Positions 19,243 through 27,861 of a stretch of DNA of 64,000 nucleotides are shown here, in pieces. The first letter of the stretch is position 1. Each line of letters starts with the position of its first letter. The position numbers were made by a program, and so were the translations under genes. Source of the stretch: an uncultured Clostridia bacterium (GTDB taxonomy: Bacteria; Bacillota; Clostridia; UBA1381); the NCBI GenBank assembly GCA_934454035.1, contig CAKSFY010000001.1:62001-126000 (forward strand). The letters are read 5' to 3'. The notes under the pieces were generated by a model, which was given only the letters and a program-made list of their open reading frames with translations, searched no databases and was not told the origin of the DNA.

Positions 19243-20181
19243 ATGAGTATAAGAACCGACCTTGCACTGGAGGCTCACGAGGTATGCAGAGAAGAAGCAA
19301 AAAAAGAAGCCGAGATTGACGGAGTAAAGGCAGATGTTCATAAAGACGGAAGCATTACCGTCACAGCAATAGAAATTACAAACGAAAACGGGGCAAAGGC
19401 TCTCGGCAAGCCGATAGGAAGCTATATAACCATCGAATCGCCGAATTTAAAATACAGTGTTGAAGAGTATGAAAACACATGTAAAAAAATTGCCGATGTC
19501 CTCGGCAAAATGATAGGCAGCACCGGTGACAGACCAATCCTCATTGCAGGCTTGGGAAATACAGAGATAACTCCCGATGCACTCGGCCCTGCCGTCATGT
19601 CCAAGCTTATAATTACAAGGCATATGAAAACGCATATGGGTGAATATTTCGGGAGCGATTTTTCAAACGTCTGCGCAGTTGCGCCCGGAGTTCTCGGAAC
19701 AACCGGCATTGAAACCGCCTCTGTAATAAAAGGTGTGGCGGACGAGGTTGAACCGTCAGTTATTATCGCGGTTGACGCACTTGCCGCAAGAAGCATAGAC
19801 AGAATAAGCACTACCGTACAGATATCCGATACCGGAATACGTCCGGGTGCCGGAGTCGGAAACAGACGCGATATTCTTGACAAAGACACCCTCGGGGTAA
19901 AGGTAATTTCGGTAGGCGTCCCGACAGTTGTTGACGCGGCAACCATAGCCATAGACAGCCTTGATGCAGCTCTTGAGGAGCTTGACAACACAACCCTGTC
20001 CGATAATGACAAGGAATACATTATAAATCATGCTCTTTCAAAAAATATTTCACGTCTTGTTGTTACGCCGAAAGATATCGACCTGGTAATAGAGAGAGCC
20101 GCAAAAACAGTTGCCAACGGAATAAATCTTGCCGTCCATAAAAATTTATCATTTGAAGATATTGAAAGTTTTGTCGGGTAG
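19243..20181 (+). CDS. gpr: Spore germination protease GPR
   Basis: 312 residues. GPR (peptidase A25) is made in the forespore as a zymogen and degrades small acid-soluble spore proteins at germination. The N-terminus RTDLALEAHEVC has the short propeptide of the zymogen followed by a conserved core: GLGNTEITPDALGP, HMGEYFGSDFSNVCAVAPGVLGTTGIE, AVDALAARSIDRISTTVQ, and DTGIRPGAGVGNRR. AAGGAG lies 7 nt before the ATG. It is transcribed alone from a sigma-G-like promoter. This gene is the clearest sign that the organism forms endospores. Confidence 0.95.
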   Translation: MSIRTDLALEAHEVCREEAKKEAEIDGVKADVHKDGSITVTAIEITNENGAKALGKPIGSYITIESPNLKYSVEEYENTCKKIADVLGKMIGSTGDRPILIAGLGNTEITPDALGPAVMSKLIITRHMKTHMGEYFGSDFSNVCAVAPGVLGTTGIETASVIKGVADEVEPSVIIAVDALAARSIDRISTTVQISDTGIRPGAGVGNRRDILDKDTLGVKVISVGVPTVVDAATIAIDSLDAALEELDNTTLSDNDKEYIINHALSKNISRLVVTPKDIDLVIERAAKTVANGINLAVHKNLSFEDIESFVG

Positions 20182-20210
20182 TTGACAAATTATGAAAACA
20201 GAGTTAAAAT
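20182..20210 (+). promoter_or_regulatory. Promoter of yfmF-yfmH
   Basis: TTGACA (20182-20187), 17-nt spacer, TAAAAT (20205-20210). The -35 box begins at the base after the gpr stop codon, so the housekeeping operon has its own promoter separate from the sporulation one. Confidence 0.75.
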
Positions 20211-20245
20211 ATATATAAAATCTGTAATTGAAAGGAACTTATCGG

Positions 20246-21514
20246 ATGAATAAAAGCTATGCAATAAACGATAATATCACACTGCACTATATTCCGATGG
20301 AAAAGCTTAAAACAACCGCCGTTGGAGTATATATACACCGAAAAATCACACATGAAGAAGTGTCTTTGAATGCACTTTTGCCATATGTATTAAAAAGCGG
20401 CTGCTCGCTTTGCCGCAGCACGACCGAAATTGCGCATTATCTTGAAAATTTATACGGTGCTGATTTAGGTGCCGGAATACTCAAAAAAGGTGAGGATCAG
20501 ATTATATATTTTGATGCCGAGACTATCTCTGACAAATATGCCGCAAACGGCGAAGAACTGTTGAAAGGACTTTTAAAGCTGCTTATTTCCATAATTTTTG
20601 AACCGCTTTGTGATGGAAACGGATTCAAAAAGGAATTTGTCGAGCTGGAAAAGAAAAATGCCATTGACCGAATCGAAGGTGTAATCAACGACAAACGCAC
20701 CTATGCCCAGCTCCGCTGCATTGAGGAAATGTGCAAAGGCGAGCCGTTCGGAATATACAAGCTCGGGAAAATTGAGGACATAGAAAAAATCACTCCCGAA
20801 TCGCTTTATACACACTACAAAAAAATAATAACCTCATCCGCTATAGATATTTTCGTGTGCGGTGATGCCGATATAAAGCAAATCAGTGATGAGCTGAAAA
20901 AAATAAATCTTCATTTTGAAAAGGCAAAAATTCCCGAAAACTCTCTGCATCAGTCAAACGGAGAAATAAAGAGAATAACGGATAAAATGGAAATTACACA
21001 AGGCAAGCTCTGTATGGGATTTAAAACCAATACTCCGGGCACGGGCAAGGAATGTGCCGCACTGACGGTTGCCAACAGCATTTTCGGCTCGGGTGCTCAC
21101 TCAAAGCTTTTTAATAATGTGAGAGAAAAACTCAGCCTTTGCTATTACGCATCATCGGGGCTTGATATCTTTAAAGGGCTGCTGCTTGTAAATGCAGGAA
21201 TAGAATTTAAAAATTTCCAAAAAGCATACGACGAAATACTCGTTCAGCTTGAGGCAGTTAAAAACGGTGATATATCCGATTTTGAATTTGAATCATCAAT
21301 AAGCGCACTTGAAAACAGCTACCGTTCGGCTTATGATGACCCGAGATTTATGCAAAATATTCAAATAGGCGAAATCATTCTCGGCACCAATTATTCGGTT
21401 GATGATCATATAAAAATGATTAAATCCGTCACACGCGAAGATGTTATTGCCGCCATGAAAAAGGTTGAGCTTGATACGGTTTATTTTTTGACAGGAAAGG
21501 AGGATAACCGATGA
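20246..21514 (+). CDS. yfmF: M16-family protein YfmF (EF-P 5-aminopentanol modification associated)
   Basis: 422 residues from the ATG at 20246, after AAAGGAAC. A peptidase M16 fold protein. The zinc motif HxxEH is absent: the matching region reads LNALLPYVLKSGCSLC, so it is the non-catalytic partner. The C-terminal half has the M16 pattern SIFGSGAHSKLFNNVREKLSLCYY. In Bacillus subtilis YfmF and YfmH are linked to the 5-aminopentanol modification of elongation factor P. The stop overlaps the start of yfmH by four bases (ATGA), which implies coupled translation. Confidence 0.87.
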   Translation: MNKSYAINDNITLHYIPMEKLKTTAVGVYIHRKITHEEVSLNALLPYVLKSGCSLCRSTTEIAHYLENLYGADLGAGILKKGEDQIIYFDAETISDKYAANGEELLKGLLKLLISIIFEPLCDGNGFKKEFVELEKKNAIDRIEGVINDKRTYAQLRCIEEMCKGEPFGIYKLGKIEDIEKITPESLYTHYKKIITSSAIDIFVCGDADIKQISDELKKINLHFEKAKIPENSLHQSNGEIKRITDKMEITQGKLCMGFKTNTPGTGKECAALTVANSIFGSGAHSKLFNNVREKLSLCYYASSGLDIFKGLLLVNAGIEFKNFQKAYDEILVQLEAVKNGDISDFEFESSISALENSYRSAYDDPRFMQNIQIGEIILGTNYSVDDHIKMIKSVTREDVIAAMKKVELDTVYFLTGKEDNR

Positions 21515-22794
21515 AACTTTTAAAACGTGAAAATAAACGTACCGGAGAGATTCTCTATTCGGGAAAACACCCCTCCGGACTAAGCATTTATATTATGCCG
21601 AAAAAGGGATACAGCCAGAATTATGCTATTTTCGGTACAAAGTACGGCTCTGTCAATTCTGAATTTATTGTTCCCGGCGAGAGCACCGTAACCAAGGTTC
21701 CGGACGGCATAGCTCACTATCTGGAGCACAAAATGTTTGATATGCCCGACGGCTCTAATGTATTTGATAAATTTGCAAAGTACGGCGGAAACGCAAACGC
21801 GTTCACAAGCTTTAATATGACCGCATATCTGTTCTCGGCTACAGACCATGTTTATGAAAATCTGGCAGTTCTTTTGGATTATGTTCAGCGTCCGCATTTT
21901 ACGCCCGAGAGCGTTGAAAAAGAACAAGGTATAATCGGCCAGGAAATAAGAATGTATGACGACAGTGCCTCCTGGCGAGTGTTTTTCAATCTTCTCGGCT
22001 GCCTTTATCATAATAACCCCGTAAAGCTTGATATTGCCGGTACAGTCGAATCAATTTCGAAAATAACAAGCGACTATCTTTACAAATGCTATAACACATT
22101 CTACAACCTTTCCAATATGACCCTTTTTGTGACAGGTGATTTGGACGTTGAGAAAACCGTTTCCGTAATAGAAGAAAATATCCTGAAGGACGAGCCGTTC
22201 TCAGAGGAAATAAAAAGAATATATCCGGAAGAGCCGAAAACAGTTTATAAGAAAAGTTCTGTCCAAAGTTTAAGCGTTGCCAAGCCGATTTTTATGATCG
22301 GTTACAAGGATACGGACGTAGGATATTCCGGCGAAAAGCTTTTGAAGAAAATAATCGAAATGAATATACTGACATCAATTCTGTTCGGAAAAGGATCGGA
22401 TATATTTAAAAGGCTTTATGACGAAGGGCTTGTTAACCAAAGCTTCGGAGCAGAATACAATCCTCAGATTGACTATGGCTTCACAGCCGTTGAAGGCGAG
22501 TCGGAAAATCCGCAAAAGGTTTATGAAATTATCCGCAGTATGCTGTCCGAGGCTGAAATTAAAGAGGAAGATTTCAACAGAATGAAAAAAGTAATCTGGG
22601 GCGATTATGTACGCTCATTCAACGATGTGGAGGAATTTGCCCATACATTTTTAAGTATGAATTTTGTTGACATCGATTATTTTGACTATTATAAAACTTA
22701 CAATGAAGTAACCTTTGAAGATATCAGAAAAAGATTCAAAGAGCAATTCAGAGATGATTTATCGGCAATATCAATTGTCGAACCGATTAAATAA
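21511..22794 (+). CDS. yfmH: M16-family peptidase YfmH
   Basis: 427 residues. Catalytic partner of YfmF: the inverted zinc motif HYLEH is at residues 69-73 (IAHYLEHKMFD), with downstream GNANAFTSFNMTAYLFSA and EQGIIGQEI supplying the further zinc ligand Glu. The C-terminal half retains the M16 fold (GKGSDIFKRLYDEGLVNQSF). Most likely the two proteins form a mixed M16 dimer. It ends just ahead of a large compound hairpin terminator. Confidence 0.9.
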   Translation: MKLLKRENKRTGEILYSGKHPSGLSIYIMPKKGYSQNYAIFGTKYGSVNSEFIVPGESTVTKVPDGIAHYLEHKMFDMPDGSNVFDKFAKYGGNANAFTSFNMTAYLFSATDHVYENLAVLLDYVQRPHFTPESVEKEQGIIGQEIRMYDDSASWRVFFNLLGCLYHNNPVKLDIAGTVESISKITSDYLYKCYNTFYNLSNMTLFVTGDLDVEKTVSVIEENILKDEPFSEEIKRIYPEEPKTVYKKSSVQSLSVAKPIFMIGYKDTDVGYSGEKLLKKIIEMNILTSILFGKGSDIFKRLYDEGLVNQSFGAEYNPQIDYGFTAVEGESENPQKVYEIIRSMLSEAEIKEEDFNRMKKVIWGDYVRSFNDVEEFAHTFLSMNFVDIDYFDYYKTYNEVTFEDIRKRFKEQFRDDLSAISIVEPIK

Positions 22795-22815
22795 AAATTT
22801 TCGGGAATGTAAATA

Positions 22816-22907
22816 GGGCGGTGTGCTTTTCAGCCGCAACCCGATAAGGAAGTATAGATTTTGAACTGCCTTATTGGGTGACGGCTTTATACACCGCCCG
22901 TTTTTTT
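22816..22907 (+). terminator. Compound three-level hairpin terminator after yfmH
   Basis: Nested helices: GGGCGGTGT (22816-22824) with ACACCGCCC (22891-22899); AGCCG (22832-22836) with CGGCT (22882-22886); ACCCGATAAGG (22839-22849) with CCTTATTGGGT (22869-22879, one G-T pair). A 19-base apical loop lies inside and seven T residues follow. It ends where the converging permease gene stops. The size and regular nesting exceed a normal terminator, so a structured RNA or a mobile palindromic repeat is possible. Confidence 0.7.
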
Positions 22908-23733
22908 ATCTTCCGATAATCATACAAATGAAAAATGCGATAATGTCCGCTACAACAATCATAGCGCCCACCGGAGCGGACAAAAGCAATGAAATCACTA
23001 TTCCGAGTGCTGTACATACTACCGCAAAAAGTCCCGAAAAAATCATTACCGCTCTAAAGCTCTTATATAGCCGCATTGCCGAAAGCGCAGGAAAAATTAT
23101 AAGAGCCGATGTCAAAAGTGAACCTGCGATACGCATTGCCAAAACAATTACAACCGCTGTCACAACAGCAATAAATGTGTTGTAAAAGCCTACATTAATC
23201 CCCGTTGCCGCAGCAAAGGCTTCATCAAAGGTCACTGCAAAAATCTTATTGCAAAGAATTATAAAAACTGCCATGACCAAAGCCGACAAACCTGTGCAAA
23301 ACCACACATCCGCTGCCGAAAGCGTGAGAATAGATGTTGAGCCGAACAGACTGCTGCAAACGTCTCCGGTGACATTTGCCGAGCTTGAAAAAAGATTTAT
23401 CACCAAATATCCGACCGCCAGCGCACCGACAGACACAGTAGCGATAGCTGCGTCACCTTTAATTTTTTTGTCTGCCCGAAGCAAAAATACCGCAGCGATA
23501 ACGGTTATAGGCATAACAACCGTCATATCCGCCGCCAGATTCAGCACTCCGGCAATTGACATTGCCCCGAATGCAACATGTGAAAGCCCGTCCCCTATAA
23601 AGGAATACCTTTTCAAAACCAGCGTCACGCCCAAAAGCGATGAGCAGAGCGCTATCAATATGCCTGCGGCAAATGCATATCTGACAAAAGGATATGCCAT
23701 ATACTCCGCAAGCTTTAAAACCAATTCAGTCAT
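22906..23733 (-). CDS. Zinc/manganese ABC transporter permease
   Basis: 275 residues with eight or so membrane helices, the ABC-3 family (ZnuB/MntB/AdcB type). The conserved N-terminal MAYPFVRYAFAAGILIALCS and the GDGLSHVAFGAM segment, which faces the ATPase, are clear. A further conserved stretch is RIAGSLLTSALIIFPALSA. It is the last gene of the minus-strand run beginning at 30188. Metal specificity (Zn or Mn) cannot be read from the permease. Confidence 0.9.
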   Translation of the reverse strand: MTELVLKLAEYMAYPFVRYAFAAGILIALCSSLLGVTLVLKRYSFIGDGLSHVAFGAMSIAGVLNLAADMTVVMPITVIAAVFLLRADKKIKGDAAIATVSVGALAVGYLVINLFSSSANVTGDVCSSLFGSTSILTLSAADVWFCTGLSALVMAVFIILCNKIFAVTFDEAFAAATGINVGFYNTFIAVVTAVVIVLAMRIAGSLLTSALIIFPALSAMRLYKSFRAVMIFSGLFAVVCTALGIVISLLLSAPVGAMIVVADIIAFFICMIIGR

Positions 23734-23751
23734 AACATTTACGCTCCTTTT

Positions 23752-24441
23752 TTAAAGCAGAAAACGCTGAGCCGTTTCACTCTTCATATATTCGTTTACC
23801 GTTCCGAAGAATGTCTCGTCATGCCCGACATGTAGAATATGAGACGCATATCTCATTGCCGCACGTACATCATGCGATACCATAATTACGGTAATTTTTG
23901 ACTGCTTATTTATTTCCGAAATAATTTCATACATATTTGCGGTCACTCTGGGGTCAAGTCCCGTCACAGGTTCGTCCAGTACGATGAGCTTTTCGGCTGC
24001 GCAGAGTGCTCTTGCCAAAAATACCCTTTGCTGCTGACCGCCGGACAATTCTCTGTAGCAGCGGTTTGCCAGTTCCGTAATTTCAAGTCTTTCCATTTCG
24101 GCTACGGCTTTCTTTTTTTCTTCCTTTGTGCAAAACGGAAAAAACTTATGCCGTCCCATAAACCCAGACTGCACAACCTCCTGCACCGATGCCGGGAAAT
24201 CCTTTTGTATTTCCGACTGCTGCGGCAGGTAACCTATCTGATTCTGCTTTATGCCGAGCTTTATTTTTCCGCTCAGGGGTTTGTTTAAGCCGAGTATAGA
24301 CTTTATGAGCGTACTTTTGCCGGAACCGTTGTCTCCGACAATGCAGATATAATTGCCCTCCTCAGCGGAAAAATTAATATCTTTTGCAACCGTTCTGCCC
24401 TCGTATCCTATTGATAAATCTTCACATATAATCTGTGCCAT
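23752..24441 (-). CDS. Zinc/manganese ABC transporter ATP-binding protein
   Basis: 229 residues. Walker A GDNGSGKST at residues 36-44, Q-loop YLPQQS, signature LSGGQQQR at 132-139, Walker B LIVLDE at 152-157 and switch His in VSHD. This is the energy subunit for the neighbouring permease and binding protein. The order binding protein, ATPase, permease is normal for ZnuACB-like importers. Gaps are 12 nt on one side and 18 on the other. Confidence 0.92.
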   Translation of the reverse strand: MAQIICEDLSIGYEGRTVAKDINFSAEEGNYICIVGDNGSGKSTLIKSILGLNKPLSGKIKLGIKQNQIGYLPQQSEIQKDFPASVQEVVQSGFMGRHKFFPFCTKEEKKKAVAEMERLEITELANRCYRELSGGQQQRVFLARALCAAEKLIVLDEPVTGLDPRVTANMYEIISEINKQSKITVIMVSHDVRAAMRYASHILHVGHDETFFGTVNEYMKSETAQRFLL

Positions 24442-24453
24442 AAATGATTCTCC

Positions 24454-25353
24454 TTACTCTCCCAATGCTTTTTTAAGCGCCGCAAGATTATCCTTCATAA
24501 CAGAGAGATAAGTCACTCCGCCGTCAATATCTTCCCTTTTAACCGATTGCATGGAATTAAGCGATATAATCGGCTTTTCCTTATCGCTTGTATTTGATAT
24601 TACAGTTTTTGCAAGCTTTTCGTTTCCGTTGTCGGTAACTATAACCGCCGGAACGGATTCCGCCTTTTCAGATAAAAGCTTTACAGTCTCAAAGCTTGCT
24701 TCGGTCTCGGCAGAGCAGCCCGGGAATGCTGCAAAGTGTTCTATATTATATTCATCAAAAAGATATCGGAACGGGAATCTGTCCGCGACCACAACAGTCT
24801 TATAAACCGCGCTTTCTGCCGCACGCTCATATTCCGCGTCCAGCTTGTCAAGCTCCGCATCATAATTTTCTTCATTGGCTTTATACAGCGCTTCATTTTC
24901 GGGATCAAGCGAAATAAGAGCCTCTGTTATTTTTTCGCATATTTTTTCGGCATTGCTCAAAGAAAGCCATGTATGCTCGTCCGTTTCCTTTTCTTCATTG
25001 TCATACAAAGCGTCACTGCCGACAATATCCAGCATATCTACCGATTTATTGATTCCCTTTGTATAATCCTTTATCCATTTATCCGATTCGCCCCCGGTAT
25101 AAATAATCAAATTGCTTGTATTGATTTTTATTATATCGTCCGCGGACGGCTGATAACTGTGAATATCCACTCCTTTTTCGGTAAGAAGCGTAAGCTCGTA
25201 TTTGTCCTCCGTGCCGCTTATTAATTCTCTCACCCAGTCATACTGCGGAAAGACCGTACATACAATGCTTATTTTTCCGTCAGCATTTTTCGGCTGCGCA
25301 CAACCTGACAAAATCAGCATAACCGCCGTTATCAGCACCGTTATTTTCTTCAT
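24454..25353 (-). CDS. Zinc/manganese ABC transporter substrate-binding lipoprotein
   Basis: 299 residues from the ATG at 25353 (AGAGG 8 nt upstream). A lipoprotein signal with lipobox LSGC at Cys18 anchors it outside the membrane. Cluster A-I type binding protein: FPQYDWVRELISG, VDIHSYQPSADDI, the DEHTWLSLSNA segment and IEHFAAFPGCSAETE supply the likely His ligands, and VTDNGNE lies near the C-terminus. A long His-rich loop, common in zinc-specific members, is missing; the loop here is short and acidic (NEEKETDEHTW). Zinc is still most likely, manganese possible. Confidence 0.88.
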   Translation of the reverse strand: MKKITVLITAVMLILSGCAQPKNADGKISIVCTVFPQYDWVRELISGTEDKYELTLLTEKGVDIHSYQPSADDIIKINTSNLIIYTGGESDKWIKDYTKGINKSVDMLDIVGSDALYDNEEKETDEHTWLSLSNAEKICEKITEALISLDPENEALYKANEENYDAELDKLDAEYERAAESAVYKTVVVADRFPFRYLFDEYNIEHFAAFPGCSAETEASFETVKLLSEKAESVPAVIVTDNGNEKLAKTVISNTSDKEKPIISLNSMQSVKREDIDGGVTYLSVMKDNLAALKKALGE

Positions 25354-25366
25354 ATTCAAAACCTCT

Positions 25367-26308
25367 TTATTGTGTAATTTTAGCTCCCTGATAAGTGTCC
25401 CGCCTTACCATTTCCTTGTCAATTTCATTCATGACCACAAATTTTTTAAGACTCCATAAAGGACCGACAAGGCTGTCCCTGCCACCGTCTCCCGTAACTC
25501 TTTGAATAACGGTCTCCTCCGGCAAAAGCTCAAGCTGCCTTATAACAATGTCAACATATTCGTCTCTTTCCAAAAGCCGCAGCCTGCCGTCGGCAAGCAT
25601 TTTTTCTATAGGAGTGTTTCTGAGTACGTGCAAAAGATGAATTTTAACACAGTGCGGACGTAAAAGTCCCACCTGCCTTGCAGTCTCGCACATCATTCCG
25701 GCATCCTCACCCGGCAATCCGTCTATTATATGCACACACACCGGGATATTCCTCTCTGCAAGCCGCTTATACCCTTTCAAAAAATCCTCGTAGGTATGAC
25801 ATCTGTTAATAATTTTCCCCGTCTTGTCAAACACAGTCTGCAAGCCAAGCTCAACAATCAGATACGTCCTTTTGTTAATTTCCTCAAGATAGTCCAGGAC
25901 ATCATCCGCAATACAGTCTGCACGCGTTGCAATGCTTAGTCCGACAACATTTTCCATGCTGAGTATAGGCTCAAATTTTGATTTTAAAACAGAGAGAGGG
26001 GCATAGGTATTGGTATGTGCCTGAAAATACCCGATATACTTTGCCGCCTTCCACTTTCCGGATATGACTGCCTTAACCTCCTCAAACTGCCTTGTAATAT
26101 CCTCAGCCGGATTTCCTGCAAAGTCGCCGCTCCCCGAATCGGAGCAGTATATACAGCCGCCCGTACCTTTGCTTCCGTCAATATTCGGACAGGTAAAGCC
26201 TGCATTTAAGGACACTTTAAACACCTTTTCACCGAATTTTCGGCGGAGGTGATAATTCCATGTGTGGTATCTTTTATTATCCAGCGAATATTTAAAATTG
26301 TTAATCAT
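25367..26308 (-). CDS. Radical SAM protein of the TIGR01212 (YhcC) family
   Basis: 313 residues from the ATG at 26308, which overlaps the stop of the preceding gene by 8 nt. The iron-sulfur ligands are Cys40, Cys52 and Cys55 (FTCPNIDG then GGCIYCSD), the wide spacing typical of this family rather than CxxxCxxC. Also seen are the YFQAHTNTYA motif, VGLSIATRADCI and LELGLQ-like LIVELGLQTVFDKT. The function is not known. The family resembles the Elp3/MiaB-like radical SAM proteins but has no acetyltransferase domain. It precedes the metal importer by 13 nt. Confidence 0.85.
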   Translation of the reverse strand: MINNFKYSLDNKRYHTWNYHLRRKFGEKVFKVSLNAGFTCPNIDGSKGTGGCIYCSDSGSGDFAGNPAEDITRQFEEVKAVISGKWKAAKYIGYFQAHTNTYAPLSVLKSKFEPILSMENVVGLSIATRADCIADDVLDYLEEINKRTYLIVELGLQTVFDKTGKIINRCHTYEDFLKGYKRLAERNIPVCVHIIDGLPGEDAGMMCETARQVGLLRPHCVKIHLLHVLRNTPIEKMLADGRLRLLERDEYVDIVIRQLELLPEETVIQRVTGDGGRDSLVGPLWSLKKFVVMNEIDKEMVRRDTYQGAKITQ

Positions 26309-27845
26309 TTTGAACAAGCCTTTCCGCACATTCTATTCCGTCAACAGCTGCCGACATAATTCCGCCGGCATAGCCTGCTCCCTCTCCGCACGGATAAATG
26401 CCGCGTATGTTCGACTGATAGGAACCGTCTCTTAAAATGCGCACCGGGGACGAGCTGCGCGTTTCCGGTGCGGTAAGAACCGCGTCATACATGGCAAAGC
26501 CATGTATTTTTTTATCAAATATTTTTATTGCCTGTCTCATGGAATCGCATACAAAATCCGGCAGACAGGAACTTATATCCCCCCATTTTACGCCCGGCAA
26601 ATATGTCGGTTCAACCGTTCCTGCACATACTGACGCTTTCTCGGCAAGAAAATCACCGACAAGCTGCGATGGTGCAAAATAGTTTTTACCGCCGTATATA
26701 TATGCCGCCCGTTCGGTCCTTTCCTGAAATTCAATGCCGGAGAGAGGATCTGTTCCGAAATCCTGCGGATTAATGCCGACCAGGAGTGCAGAGTTTGCAT
26801 TTTTTCCGTCTCTTTTACGATAACTCATACCGTTGGTTACCACTCCGCCGGTTTCGGACGCTGCCGCTGTCACCTCACCGCCGGGGCACATGCAGAATGT
26901 GTATACTCCGCGCCCGTTCGGAAGATGTGCCGACAGCTTATAATCGGCAGCACCTAAAAATTTTGCAAATTCGCCGTATTGGCTTTCATTTATAATTTTC
27001 TGCGGATGTTCGATTCTTGCACCAATTGAAAACGGCTTTGCTATCATATTAACTCCGCTTTTGTAAAGGCTGCGGACGGTATCGCGTGCACTATGACCTG
27101 CCGCTATAATTACCCGTCCTGCACTTTGCTCGCCGTGCGGCGTTAAAATGCCCGAAACCTCACCGTTTTTTACTATAATTCCCGACACGCAGCAATTAAA
27201 ATATATTTCTCCGCCGCATTTTTCAATATATCGGCGCATATTGACTATAACCGTTCTCAAAATATCTGTGCCTATATGCGGCTTGGCGGCATATAAAATA
27301 TCTTCCGGCGCACCGAATTTAACAAAATATTCCAAAACAGTTCTGCATCTGATATTTTTTATTCCGGTTGTCAGTTTGCCGTCCGAAAAAGTGCCTGCAC
27401 CGCCCTCCCCGAACTGGATATTGGAATTCGGGTTCAGTATACCGAGCTTTTTGAAAGCTTCAATGCTCTTTATTCTGTTCTCAACCGATTCGCCGCGTTC
27501 AAATATGATAGGTTTGTGACCGTTTTCCGCAAGCATGAGTGCTGCAAAAAGCCCTGCCGGTCCGCTGCCGATAATAACAGGTCTGTCATCTTTTTTAGCA
27601 CCTGCAGGAAAATGATAATGTTCATCTTTTACCGGCACGACATTTTTCATGTTGATATATTTGTCCTCATCAGCCGATTCAATATCAATGCTGCAAAGAT
27701 AATGCACATCATTTTTATGACGTGCATCAACCGATTTTTTTCGGAAATGCCATTTTTTTATATTTTTTATTCCTGTCTTTTTAATAATCAGCTCATCCGT
27801 TATTTCATCTGTAAGCTCTATACGCACATTGCTTATTCTTATCAA
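26301..27845 (-). CDS. FAD-dependent dehydrogenase, COG2509 type
   Basis: 514 residues with a TTG start at 27845, chosen because relatives begin with the MIRISN-type sequence seen here (IRISNVRIEL); an ATG eight codons upstream overlaps the previous gene and is less likely. A small N-terminal domain is followed by the FAD site VIIGSGPAGLFAALML at about residue 90. Later blocks are IQFGEGGAGTFSDGKLTTG, AAGHSARDT, SIGARIEHPQ and the C-terminal ETRSSSPVRILRD and GIYPCGEGAGYAGGIMSAA. The family is widespread in Firmicutes with no firm assignment of substrate. Confidence 0.82.
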   Translation of the reverse strand: MIRISNVRIELTDEITDELIIKKTGIKNIKKWHFRKKSVDARHKNDVHYLCSIDIESADEDKYINMKNVVPVKDEHYHFPAGAKKDDRPVIIGSGPAGLFAALMLAENGHKPIIFERGESVENRIKSIEAFKKLGILNPNSNIQFGEGGAGTFSDGKLTTGIKNIRCRTVLEYFVKFGAPEDILYAAKPHIGTDILRTVIVNMRRYIEKCGGEIYFNCCVSGIIVKNGEVSGILTPHGEQSAGRVIIAAGHSARDTVRSLYKSGVNMIAKPFSIGARIEHPQKIINESQYGEFAKFLGAADYKLSAHLPNGRGVYTFCMCPGGEVTAAASETGGVVTNGMSYRKRDGKNANSALLVGINPQDFGTDPLSGIEFQERTERAAYIYGGKNYFAPSQLVGDFLAEKASVCAGTVEPTYLPGVKWGDISSCLPDFVCDSMRQAIKIFDKKIHGFAMYDAVLTAPETRSSSPVRILRDGSYQSNIRGIYPCGEGAGYAGGIMSAAVDGIECAERLVQND

Positions 27846-27861
27846 GACATTCCCATTCCTT

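Noticed and set aside
26293..26330. Longer N-terminus for the TIGR01212 protein
   Set aside because: The extension begins with GTG deep in the preceding gene; the ATG at 26308 fits the family start.
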